DNA from: Hyphomonas sp.
GTDB taxonomy: Bacteria; Pseudomonadota; Alphaproteobacteria; Caulobacterales; Hyphomonadaceae
NCBI RefSeq assembly: GCF_022844445.1
Contig: NZ_JALHLS010000003.1
Span: 186,001 to 250,000, forward strand
Direction: 5' to 3'
DNA: 64,000 bases
Shown: in pieces, positions 8,237-15,650 of the stretch
How the letters are laid out: every line of letters begins with the position of its first letter
How positions within the stretch are numbered: the first letter of the stretch is position 1
Position numbers and translations under genes: made by a program
The notes under the pieces: generated by a model
Told to the model about the DNA's origin: nothing
Databases searched by the model: none
What the model saw: the letters and a program-made list of their open reading frames with translations, nothing else

Positions 8237-9574
8237 ATGATCATAGTCGATACCGCACTGAAGAAGCGTGAAGCCGAAGGCCGCCCCATCCGGGTCGGCA
8301 TGATCGGCGCAGGATTCATGGCGTCGGGCATTGCGCTGCAGATCGCAAAGTCCGTGCCCGGAATGGTGCTCTGCGCCATAGCCGCTCGCCAGCCACAGCG
8401 CGGTGTTGATGCGTTTGAAGCCAGCCGCCCGGGTGAAACCGCCGTGCTGGCGGATACGGCCGCAGAGCTCTCGGCGGCGATCAGGGCCGGCAAGCCGGTC
8501 GTGACCACCAATCCGGGCGCCCTCGCCCGCGCCGAAGGCCTTGACGCCATCATCGAAGCCACTGGATCAATGGATTTCGCCCTCGACGCCGTCGAAGGCG
8601 CACTCGAAACAGCCAAGCACATCATACTGATGAATGCCGAACTGGATGGCACCGTCGGCCCATTGCTCCGCGTCAAGGCCGACAGGGCCGGTGTCGTCAT
8701 CACGAATGTCGACGGCGACCAGCCCGGCGTGCAGATGAACCTGTTCCGCTTCGTCCAGTCGATCGGCGTGAAGCCCGTCCTCTGCGGGAACATAAAGGGT
8801 CTTCAGGACGAATATCGTACACCGGACACGCAGCGCGGCTTCGCGGAAAAATGGGGTCAGAACGTCAACATGGTGACTTCGTTCGCGGACGGCACCAAGA
8901 TCGCCTTCGAACAGGCCATCGTCGCCAATGGCACCGGTATGGGTGTTGCGAAACGCGGCATGATCGGCCCGGACCCGACCAATAAGAACCCCACCCTCCC
9001 GCTTCGCCCGCTCGAGGAATTTGTCGAGATGCTGGCTCCGCATATCGATCCCACCGGCCCCGGCATCGTCGACTTCGTTGTCGGCGCACGTCCCGGCCCC
9101 GGCGTATTTGTTCTGGGCACTCACGATGACCCGCGCCAGGCACACTACCTGAATCTCTACAAGCTTGGCGCCGGCCCCTACTACCTCTTCTACACGCCCT
9201 ACCACCTCTGCCATTTCGAAGTGCCACTGACCGTGGCGCGCGCCGTGCTCTTCAACGACGCCGCGCTGACGCCTGCGGGCGCGCCGAAAGTCGGTGTCGT
9301 CGCCCTTGCCAAGCGAGACCTCAAGGCCGGCCAGACGCTGGACGGCATTGGCGGCTTCGACACTTACGGCGTCGCCGAAAATGCACCGGTCGTCCACAAG
9401 GAGCGCCTGCTGCCGATGGGTCTCGCCGAAGGCTGCCGGGTCAAACGCGACACAGCCAAGGACACCGCCCTCACCTTCGATGACGTGGTCATACCGCCGG
9501 GCCGCAAGATCGACGCCTATTACGCCGAGATGGAACGCCATTTCGGACTCGTACACGCAGACGCCGGCGTCTGA
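8237..9574 (+). CDS. Homoserine-dehydrogenase-like oxidoreductase with C-terminal SAF domain
   Basis: 445-residue NAD(P)-dependent oxidoreductase. Residues about 18-40 hold the dinucleotide site VGMIGAGFMASGIALQI; the central part (GTVGPLLRVKADRAGVVITN and later) resembles homoserine dehydrogenase-type enzymes. The C-terminus (about 340-415: VVALAKRDLKAGQTLDGIGGF and on) is a SAF domain, as found in sialic acid synthase and D-altronate dehydratase. Such proteins occur in surface-polysaccharide clusters, but the substrate is unknown to me. It is translationally close to the SDR gene upstream (five-base gap) and 25 bases before the FAD oxidoreductase. It is not the biosynthetic homoserine dehydrogenase, which is encoded at 23665-24948. 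Confidence 0.7.
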   Translation: MIIVDTALKKREAEGRPIRVGMIGAGFMASGIALQIAKSVPGMVLCAIAARQPQRGVDAFEASRPGETAVLADTAAELSAAIRAGKPVVTTNPGALARAEGLDAIIEATGSMDFALDAVEGALETAKHIILMNAELDGTVGPLLRVKADRAGVVITNVDGDQPGVQMNLFRFVQSIGVKPVLCGNIKGLQDEYRTPDTQRGFAEKWGQNVNMVTSFADGTKIAFEQAIVANGTGMGVAKRGMIGPDPTNKNPTLPLRPLEEFVEMLAPHIDPTGPGIVDFVVGARPGPGVFVLGTHDDPRQAHYLNLYKLGAGPYYLFYTPYHLCHFEVPLTVARAVLFNDAALTPAGAPKVGVVALAKRDLKAGQTLDGIGGFDTYGVAENAPVVHKERLLPMGLAEGCRVKRDTAKDTALTFDDVVIPPGRKIDAYYAEMERHFGLVHADAGV

Positions 9575-9599
9575 ACCCCGGACCCGAGGCAAGCCCGCC

Positions 9600-10721
9600 A
9601 TGATCGCCGTCGACACCATCGTCATCGGGGCGGGCGCCGTCGGCCTCGCCTGCGGAGCGACACTCGCCCGCAACGGACAGGATGTCCTGATCCTCGAAGC
9701 GGCGGGCGCCATCGGCACACTGACGTCTTCTCGCAACAGCGAAGTCATCCACGCAGGCCTATACTATCCCACAGACAGCCTCCGCCGCCTCCACTGCGTG
9801 GCCGGCCGGCGCAAGCTTTACACCTGGATGGACGCGCATGGCGTCGCCTACCGCAAGACTGGCAAACTGATCGTTGCCGCGGCCGATGCTCAGATCCCCA
9901 CGATGGAAGGCCTCTATGACAGGGGCCGGCGCAATGATGTGGAGGGCCTCTCCTTCCTGACCGGCGCTGAAGCCATGAAGATGGAGCCTCACCTCACCTG
10001 CAAGGCCGCCGTGCTTTCCGCCGAAACGGGCGTCTTCGACAGCCATGGCTACATGCTCTCGTTGCAGGGCGAGCTTGAGGATCATGGCGGAGCGATCGCC
10101 TTCAATACTCCCGTCACCTCGACCGAGATCCTCGCTGATGGCCGTATACGGATCGAAGCGGGCGGCGCCGAACCGATGACATTGTGTGCCCGCCGCGTCG
10201 TCAACAGCGCCGGTCTCTATGCCCACCGCGTTGCACGGGCCATGACCGGTTATGACGCCGCCTTGCTGCCGCCCTTCACGCTCGCCAAGGGAAGCTATTT
10301 CAGCTGCCAGACGAAACCGGTATTCCAGCGCCTCATCTATCCTGCGCCGGTCGAAGGCGGCCTCGGCGTGCATGTCACGCTGGATCTCGGCGGCCGGATG
10401 CGTTTCGGGCCGGATGTCGAATGGCTTAACACAGATGATCCTGATGCGGTCGATTACCGCGTGGATATCCGCCGCGCCGACAGCTTTTATGCCGCTGTGC
10501 GCGAATACTGGCCCGGCCTTCCGGACGGCGCTATCGCTGCCGACTATTCCGGATGCCGCCCGAAGCTGTCCTTCCCGGGCCAAGCTGCAGCCGACTTCCG
10601 CATTGATGGCCCCGCCCATCATGGCCATGGCGGCCTCGTCCACCTGTTCGGCATCGAGTCGCCCGGCTTGACGAGCTCACTCTCCATCGCCGAAGCCGTC
10701 GCAGCGGCGCTGAAGGATTAG
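9600..10721 (+). CDS. FAD-dependent oxidoreductase, L-2-hydroxyglutarate oxidase (LhgO)-like
   Basis: 373-residue DAO/glycerol-3-phosphate dehydrogenase-type flavoprotein. It has the FAD site TIVIGAGAVGLACGATLARNG at the N-terminus, followed by SSRNSEVIHAGLYYP, typical of L-2-hydroxyglutarate oxidases, and a C-terminal GIESPGLTSSLSIAEAVA that closes the FAD fold. The longer open frame begins at 9294 inside the upstream gene; ATG 9600 is chosen because homology starts there. It is third in an operon with the SDR and SAF enzymes, so it may oxidise a hydroxy-acid group related to the glycan and not free 2-hydroxyglutarate. An IS remnant lies just after its stop. Confidence 0.75.
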   Translation: MIAVDTIVIGAGAVGLACGATLARNGQDVLILEAAGAIGTLTSSRNSEVIHAGLYYPTDSLRRLHCVAGRRKLYTWMDAHGVAYRKTGKLIVAAADAQIPTMEGLYDRGRRNDVEGLSFLTGAEAMKMEPHLTCKAAVLSAETGVFDSHGYMLSLQGELEDHGGAIAFNTPVTSTEILADGRIRIEAGGAEPMTLCARRVVNSAGLYAHRVARAMTGYDAALLPPFTLAKGSYFSCQTKPVFQRLIYPAPVEGGLGVHVTLDLGGRMRFGPDVEWLNTDDPDAVDYRVDIRRADSFYAAVREYWPGLPDGAIAADYSGCRPKLSFPGQAAADFRIDGPAHHGHGGLVHLFGIESPGLTSSLSIAEAVAAALKD

Positions 10722-10737
10722 GCAGAACCGACATTGG

Positions 10738-10939
10738 GCGCTTCCAAAGCATTGCGGCTGCAAGAACGACAAAGCTGAGGAAATTTCGGACTCGGTGGTC
10801 GTATCGAGTGGCGATCCTGCGGAAATGCTTGAGCTGACTGAAGCAGCGTTCGATGAGGTTGCGAAGCTTGCAGTCTTCTAAGTCGTGAGGAACAGGGGGG
10901 CCTGCATGTGGCGTTGCACGGGATGACCAGCTTCGGCAC
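10738..10939 (-). mobile_element. IS5-family transposase remnant (C-terminal end only)
   Basis: On the minus strand one frame reads LRNLIERCFSQLKHFRRIATR followed by YDHRVRNFLSF, the C-terminal block of IS5/IS427-type DDE transposases, ending in LWKR near 10738. The preceding piece, KLVIPCNATCRPP, is in a different frame; the shift falls at a run of six G residues on the plus strand near 10895. The N-terminal catalytic region is absent, so this is a dead fragment. It lies between the rightward sugar operon and the leftward rfb genes and may mark an insertion or rearrangement point. Confidence 0.7.
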
Positions 10940-11004
10940 TCATGCTGGCCACAAGTGCGAGGTACGCTTCCCACTTGTCAGGCGTAAGTTCACAGCGTTT
11001 CAGC

Positions 11005-11044
11005 TTCCTCAGGCTCCAGATCCGCGAATTTGGAGCCTGAGGAA
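11005..11044. repeat. Perfect 14-base inverted repeat next to IS remnant
   Basis: TTCCTCAGGCTCCA (11005-11018) is repeated exactly in inverted orientation as TGGAGCCTGAGGAA (11031-11044), with a 12-base spacer. There is no T-run on either side, so it is not a standard terminator. It may be a relic of mobile-element ends near the IS5-type fragment, or a structured RNA element. Confidence 0.5.
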
Positions 11045-11136
11045 CCACACATCACGCCACATCTGCATTCTGACCCTCGATTGGACCTGGCGCTCACCGC
11101 CCCCTTCTGGGCTTTGCTGAAAGCAGAAAGGCCAAC

Positions 11137-11166
11137 AAAAAAGCCCGCCGCAAAAGGCGGGCTTTT
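11137..11166 (-). terminator. Rho-independent terminator after rfbC
   Basis: Perfect 11-base stem: AAAAGCCCGCC (11139-11149) pairs with GGCGGGCTTTT (11156-11166) around a 6-base loop. Read leftward it ends in a run of T residues, 22 bases after the rfbC stop. It could also work for rightward transcripts. Confidence 0.85.
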
Positions 11167-11187
11167 CCAATCTGGTTTCCGAAAACC

Positions 11188-11718
11188 TCAACCTTTGAAG
11201 TCAGGCCAGTTCCGGTCCTTGTCCGACATGTCCGTCGGCGCGAGCGGCCAGTTGATCGAGAAGGCTGGATCGTTCCACCGCACCCCACCTTCCGCCGCGC
11301 CGTTGTAGCGCGAGGAAACCAGATAAGTGACTTCGACATGGTCGCTGAGAGACTGGAAGCCGTGGGCAAAGCCTTTAGGCACCAGCAGCTGGCGCTTGTT
11401 TTCGTCGTTCAGTTCGAACGCTTCCCATTTTTTAAAGGTCGGCGAATCCGGGCGGAGATCGAGAATGATGTCCACAATCGCGCCGCGCAGGCAGCGGACC
11501 AGCTTGTCCTCGGCGTAGGGCGCGCGCTGGAAATGCATGCCGCGCAGCGTACCCTTGTTGGCGGAATAGGAGGTATTCTGCTGGACAAACTCCGTTGGCA
11601 GGCCATTGGCCGAAAACTCGTCAACGCAGAACGTGCGCGCAAAGAATCCGCGATCATCGCCCCGGCGTTCGAGGTCGATCAGCATCGCGTCCTTGAGTGT
11701 GGTCTTGTGGAATTTCAT
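11188..11718 (-). CDS. rfbC: dTDP-4-dehydrorhamnose 3,5-epimerase family protein (RfbC-like)
   Basis: Cupin-fold sugar epimerase of 176 residues, the usual length. It carries DDRGFFARTF, the catalytic His in LRGMHFQ (about residue 60), VRCLRGAIVDIILDLR, and VPKGFAHGFQSLSDHVEVTYLVSSRYN with the downstream catalytic Tyr. Its gene starts four bases after the glucose-1-phosphate cytidylyltransferase gene on the same strand. The true substrate may therefore be a CDP-4-keto-6-deoxy sugar and not the dTDP form; no rmlA, rmlB or rmlD is visible nearby. The epimerase call is strong; the nucleotide is inferred from the neighbour. Confidence 0.85.
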   Translation of the reverse strand: MKFHKTTLKDAMLIDLERRGDDRGFFARTFCVDEFSANGLPTEFVQQNTSYSANKGTLRGMHFQRAPYAEDKLVRCLRGAIVDIILDLRPDSPTFKKWEAFELNDENKRQLLVPKGFAHGFQSLSDHVEVTYLVSSRYNGAAEGGVRWNDPAFSINWPLAPTDMSDKDRNWPDFKG

Positions 11719-11722
11719 GATG

Positions 11723-12499
11723 TCATCTCCCGTTTTTCAGCCAGGGCGCGCCCTTTGCGTAGAGGCCTTCAAGAACCTGTCGGTCACGGACGGTGTCCAT
11801 CGCCTGCCAGAAGCCGGTATGACGGTATGCAGCAAGCTGGCCTGCGTCGACGAGCCGGTTCATGGGCTCCTGCTCCCAAACGGTTGCGTCGCCGTCCACG
11901 AGATCGATCACGTCCGGCTCACAGACGAAGAAGCCTCCGTTGATCAGGCCCACGTCTGCTGAGTCCTTCTCCCGGAAAGACTGCACGATCGGGTTGTCGG
12001 CCGACAGACCCATGACACCAAAGCGGCCAGGCGGCGACACGGCCGTCACGGTCGCTTTCACGCCGGATGTCTTGTGGAAGGCAATCAGGGCCGTGATGTC
12101 CACATCAGACACCCCATCGCCATAGGTCAGGCAGAAGGTCTCGCTGCCGATCACCTTGCGAGCCCGCTTCAGGCGGCCGCCGGTCATCGTGTCGACGCCG
12201 GTATCCAGTACGGTGACTTTCCAGGGCAGCGCCTTCTTGTCGGACCAGAGGATCTCGCCAGTCGACAGGTCAATGGTGAAGTCGCTTTTGCGCCAGTGAT
12301 AATTGAGGAAATAGTCCTTGATGAAGCCCACCTTGTAGCCGCCAAGCACTACGAACTCGTTGATCCCGTGCGCTGCATACATTTCCATGATGTGGTGGAG
12401 GATCGGGCGGTCGGCGATCTCGACCATTGGCTTCGGCCGCAGAGCCGTCTCCTCGCTCAGACGCGTACCGAAACCACCTGCAAAAATGACTGCTTTCAT
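11723..12499 (-). CDS. rfbF: Glucose-1-phosphate cytidylyltransferase
   Basis: Makes CDP-glucose from CTP and glucose-1-phosphate, the entry step for CDP-linked deoxysugars. The N-terminal KAVIFAGGFGTRLSEETALRPKPMVEIADRP is the nucleotidyltransferase signature. GGYKVGFIKDYFLNYHWRKSDFT and LTYGDGVSDVDI are characteristic of RfbF/Ddhd-type enzymes. I use ATG 12499 (258 residues) because GGAGG lies eight bases upstream; an in-frame GTG at 12514 overlaps that site. The downstream rfbC homologue is nearly contiguous. The usual partner, CDP-glucose 4,6-dehydratase, is not obvious in the window unless the SDR at 7179 fills that role. Confidence 0.9.
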   Translation of the reverse strand: MKAVIFAGGFGTRLSEETALRPKPMVEIADRPILHHIMEMYAAHGINEFVVLGGYKVGFIKDYFLNYHWRKSDFTIDLSTGEILWSDKKALPWKVTVLDTGVDTMTGGRLKRARKVIGSETFCLTYGDGVSDVDITALIAFHKTSGVKATVTAVSPPGRFGVMGLSADNPIVQSFREKDSADVGLINGGFFVCEPDVIDLVDGDATVWEQEPMNRLVDAGQLAAYRHTGFWQAMDTVRDRQVLEGLYAKGAPWLKNGR

Positions 12500-12575
12500 G
12501 TCCTGTCCCTCCACGTGGTAGCGGCAGGTGTCGGATCGGGATATCCGGCGCCGCGCTTACGGATTGATATATTCA

Positions 12576-13211
12576 CTAAGCGAGCGCCAGCAATCTGCGC
12601 GCGATTTCATCTATCCGGCTCCAATGCCCGGCCGCAATATCCGACTGGCTGGCGATCCACGAACCGCCAATGGCGAACACGTTGGGCAGGCTGAGATAAG
12701 TCTTCACCTCGCCCTCGCTGATGCCGCCTGTGGGCATGAATCTCAGGTGCGGCAAGGGCCCGGCCAACGCCTTCAGCGCCGGCGCTCCACCGGCGATTGC
12801 TGCGGGAAACAGCTTCAGCCGCGCAAAGCCCTCTTCATGCCGCGCCATGGCTTCGCTGGCAGTGGCGATACCCGGGATCATCACATGCTCGCGGCCGCGC
12901 AGCGCATCCCTCAGCCCCGGCGACATGCCCGGCGAGACGAGGAACTCTGCCCCTGCGCTCAAGGCTGCGTCGGCATCTTGCCCGGTCAGAACCGTTCCCG
13001 CGCCGACCAGCAGTTCAGGCGCTTCGGCCCGCATCGCCGCAATCGCCTCCAGGCCGGCGGGCGTGCGCAGGGTCACTTCTGCAATGGTTATCCCCGCCTT
13101 CACCAGCGTACGGGCCAGCGGCCCGGCCTGGCGCGCCGAGTCCACGACGATCACGGGAACGACCGGCGCCTTGCGGGCGGCCGCATCGAGTTTGAGCAGG
13201 TTGACGGACAT
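12576..13211 (-). CDS. eda: 2-keto-3-deoxy-6-phosphogluconate (KDPG) aldolase
   Basis: Class I aldolase splitting KDPG to pyruvate and glyceraldehyde-3-phosphate, the last Entner-Doudoroff step. The 211-residue protein has the conserved Glu in ITIAEVTLRTP, VGAGTVLTG, the Schiff-base Lys in RLKLFPA (about residue 132), and phosphate-binding MPTGGIS and AIGGSW motifs. Full length. It precedes rfbF by 76 bases on the same strand; a shared transcript is possible. The sister gene edd is not in the window. Start ATG at 13211. Confidence 0.9.
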   Translation of the reverse strand: MSVNLLKLDAAARKAPVVPVIVVDSARQAGPLARTLVKAGITIAEVTLRTPAGLEAIAAMRAEAPELLVGAGTVLTGQDADAALSAGAEFLVSPGMSPGLRDALRGREHVMIPGIATASEAMARHEEGFARLKLFPAAIAGGAPALKALAGPLPHLRFMPTGGISEGEVKTYLSLPNVFAIGGSWIASQSDIAAGHWSRIDEIARRLLALA

Positions 13212-13331
13212 GGGCAGGTCCTGAAATCCGGGGGAACGCTAGGCCGCACCAAGACCGGGCGACTGCGGTGTTAGTGGCGCGGCTTGGGCCGAAAAACAAG
13301 CGCCAAGCAAAGGGGGGCCGTGCCCCTGGGG

Positions 13332-13952
13332 TCAGGCCGCGTCGCCCAGCCGGCTCGCCGACCGGTCCAGAACGCCCGGTTCATCCCAGGCGCCTTCCGG
13401 ACGAATGATCTGAAACGGATCCGCCCGGATGGTCAGCGCCTGGGGATGCGGAGCGATCGGGATTTCCATCTCGCAATAGTCAAAATCCGAGAATGCGAAC
13501 CGCGCTCGCCCCGTCACGATCCGGCACCGGAATACCCGGCTCCAGACCGGCCAAAGCCGCGACTGGATCTGCGCCAGCGCCACTCGGTAGCCCTTGCGCG
13601 AAATCACCTCGCAGGCTTCCGCCATCAGTACACGAAGCGCCGGTGTGCCCCGGTAAGCCGGAAGGATGGTCGAGCGCTCGATCTTGGCGAAGTCCGCAAA
13701 CCAGCGCACCCGGCAGGTACCCGCAGGCCTCGTGCCCTCCCGGACCAGGAAGTGTGTGCAGGAAAAATCGTTCCCGTCATACTCCTCCTCATACGGACAA
13801 TCCTGCTCAGCCATATAGACCGCTGCGCGCAGCGCCATCGACTGCTGATACTCGTCCAGCGTGCGCACGGGCCCTGCCGAAAAACGCGCCAGCATGGCGG
13901 GTTCCAAGGGCCGCGAAAGAGACAGTTCACCAAAATCCGGGCGCGGTTTCAT
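13332..13952 (-). CDS. GNAT-like acyltransferase, autoinducer-synthase-like fold
   Basis: 206-residue protein with MALRAAVYMAEQDCPYEEEYDGNDFSCTHFLVR followed by GTCRVRWFADFAKIERSTILPAYRGTPALRVLMAEA, which looks like an N-acyltransferase core (acetyl-CoA/acyl-ACP type). The first part recalls acyl-homoserine-lactone synthases without being a clear LuxI member. I start it at ATG 13952, whose first bases overlap the stop of the upstream gene (ATGA). The longer frame to 14135 runs through that gene. The two proteins are therefore probably coupled in translation. A short GC stem (13314-13326) followed by T residues on the minus strand could terminate the transcript. Substrate unknown. Confidence 0.55.
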   Translation of the reverse strand: MKPRPDFGELSLSRPLEPAMLARFSAGPVRTLDEYQQSMALRAAVYMAEQDCPYEEEYDGNDFSCTHFLVREGTRPAGTCRVRWFADFAKIERSTILPAYRGTPALRVLMAEACEVISRKGYRVALAQIQSRLWPVWSRVFRCRIVTGRARFAFSDFDYCEMEIPIAPHPQALTIRADPFQIIRPEGAWDEPGVLDRSASRLGDAA

Positions 13953-14503
13953 GCAGCCTGCTCCTGCGGGACCAGGAGGGGATCCTGCCCCCAGAGGTCC
14001 GGCAAGCCGCCTTCGATGGCATGAAAGCCGAGCGAGGCCATTGAGCGCTTGCCATCTTCCGTCGCGCCGCGGGCAAAGCAGGGCACCGGCGCGAAGAATT
14101 CCAGCCGCGTGATCCCCGCCGCCATCATCACGCATTTGCGCGCTTCCTTCGTCGCGCCTGCATAGACGCCGATATAGACCCCGCTACACGCCTCTCCGGT
14201 GGAGCAGATATGGTCCAGCGCGGGCCAGGCGGGCACGAACGTTCCATCGCGCACTGCCGCAACGCCGGCCGCGCTGAGCGCCACGGTGATGAACACGCCG
14301 TCCACCGGATCGCCCGTCACCCAGCCGGCCATACCGGTCTGGCTTTCGATCCAGAGAATGGAGGCGGGCGTCGCCATCGCCTGCCCGGTCAACTGCTCGG
14401 CCAGCGCGAGGCCGGCTTCCAGCTCCGCATAGTTGGCGCGCCGGAATTCAAACTCCCCAGCCCGCCGGGCCAGTCCCGCATAGTCGATCCGAACTTCACC
14501 CAT
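13949..14503 (-). CDS. Conserved hypothetical protein coupled to acyltransferase gene
   Basis: 184 residues, start ATG 14503 with GGAGG six bases upstream. I do not recognise the family. It is soluble, without signal peptide, and contains a cysteine-bearing stretch (DHICSTGEACSGVYIGVYAGATKEARKCVMMAAGITRL). The central GVYIGVYAGATKEARKCVM block could be a degenerate acyl-CoA-type fold. Its stop overlaps the start of the GNAT-like gene by four bases, so the two proteins probably work together. It may be the first gene of a two-gene operon. Confidence 0.55.
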   Translation of the reverse strand: MGEVRIDYAGLARRAGEFEFRRANYAELEAGLALAEQLTGQAMATPASILWIESQTGMAGWVTGDPVDGVFITVALSAAGVAAVRDGTFVPAWPALDHICSTGEACSGVYIGVYAGATKEARKCVMMAAGITRLEFFAPVPCFARGATEDGKRSMASLGFHAIEGGLPDLWGQDPLLVPQEQAA

Positions 14504-14601
14504 GAACGGCCTCCGCGACAACACGCACAGCGTGCATTTCGCGGAAACTCTCTCACACGTTTAAATACGTCGCAAGACTAAATTCGCGGAGAGGTTGTGC
14601 T

Positions 14602-15645
14602 TCAGGCCAGCAGGCCCTGCAGCTCGGCCGCCGATTCGCGCGCCTCTTCAGGCGAGCCGAATAGCTGGCGGTTCACGCCGATGCGCTTGTACCAGTAGTG
14701 GAGCCCGACGAGATCGGTGAAGCCCATCCCGCCATGTACCTCAGTGGAGGTGCGGGCGATGAAGGTGCCGGCCTCGGCGAGGTAGGATTTTGCGAGGTTT
14801 GCCATCACGGGGCCTTCGGCGTCGCCGATGTCGAGCGCATGGGCGGCGTGCCAGATCAGTGCGCGGCCGGGCTCGAGCTTGGCGGCCATTTCGGCGCACA
14901 TGTGTTTGACCGCCTGGAACGAGCCGATCACCCGGCCGAACTGCTGGCGCTCGGCGGCATAGGCTACCGCTTTGTCGATCATCGCCTGCGCCGCGCCGAG
15001 CGTGTCCGCCGCCACCAGCAGCCGCGCAACCGCGAGGAAACGCTCATCCGCCTTCAGGGCGGCCAGCGACTTTGCGCCCGCGAGCTTCACTTCGTGGAAG
15101 GTCCGTGAGCGATCGATCGTCTGCATCGGAACGGTGTCCGGCCCCGCCTCGACGACATGAAGCTGTCCGCCGGTCTCGGCCACCAGAAGGTGCGTGGCTC
15201 CATCCACGCTGATTGCCAGCAACGACTTGCCGGAGAGCTTGCCTTTCTCGGCCGTCAGGCCTGCGCCATCGCGGCGCGAGACGAGTTCCGTCAGCGCGAG
15301 ACCGAACTTGGATTCGCCCGCTGCAATCAGCGTCAGCAGGTCCGGGAAATCCGTCAGCGCCGTCGCCGCCAGCGCGTTCGCGAGGAAGCGCGACGGCGCG
15401 ATGTGATAGCCAAGCGCTTCCTGAACGAGGCAGGCGTCGAGCAGGCCAAGCCCTAGCCCACCGGCATCTTCCGGCACGAGGAGCGAAGCAAGGCCGAACT
15501 CGGCGAGCGCGGCATCCAGCGCGCTGATCGCGGCGCCGTCGCCCACGGCAATCTTTCGGACCTGGTCCAGCGAGGCGGCGCCCGCGAGGACGCCCTTCAG
15601 GCTGTCCTGCAACAGGCGCTGGTCTTCGGAGAGTGCAAATTCCAT
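14602..15645 (-). CDS. Acyl-CoA dehydrogenase family protein, smaller subunit of a pair
   Basis: 347-residue FAD-dependent acyl-CoA dehydrogenase homologue starting at MEFALSEDQRLLQDSLKGVL. The C-terminal half has DTLGAAQAMIDKAVAYAAERQQFGRVIGSFQAVKHMCAEM and TEVHGGMGFTDLVGLHYWYKR, classic for the fold. The longer open frame to 15771 overlaps the upstream gene; ATG 15645 lies six bases after that gene's stop and fits homology. Paired, adjacent ACAD genes of this kind (PimC/PimD, mycobacterial FadE28/FadE29) encode alpha2beta2 enzymes. The substrate is probably a dicarboxylic, branched or ring-bearing acyl-CoA, which is inference. Confidence 0.8.
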   Translation of the reverse strand: MEFALSEDQRLLQDSLKGVLAGAASLDQVRKIAVGDGAAISALDAALAEFGLASLLVPEDAGGLGLGLLDACLVQEALGYHIAPSRFLANALAATALTDFPDLLTLIAAGESKFGLALTELVSRRDGAGLTAEKGKLSGKSLLAISVDGATHLLVAETGGQLHVVEAGPDTVPMQTIDRSRTFHEVKLAGAKSLAALKADERFLAVARLLVAADTLGAAQAMIDKAVAYAAERQQFGRVIGSFQAVKHMCAEMAAKLEPGRALIWHAAHALDIGDAEGPVMANLAKSYLAEAGTFIARTSTEVHGGMGFTDLVGLHYWYKRIGVNRQLFGSPEEARESAAELQGLLA

Positions 15646-15650
15646 GGCGC

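Noticed and set aside
9294-9599. Upstream extension of the FAD oxidoreductase frame
   Set aside because: It overlaps the SAF-domain gene out of frame and lacks homology; the FAD motif starts right after ATG 9600.
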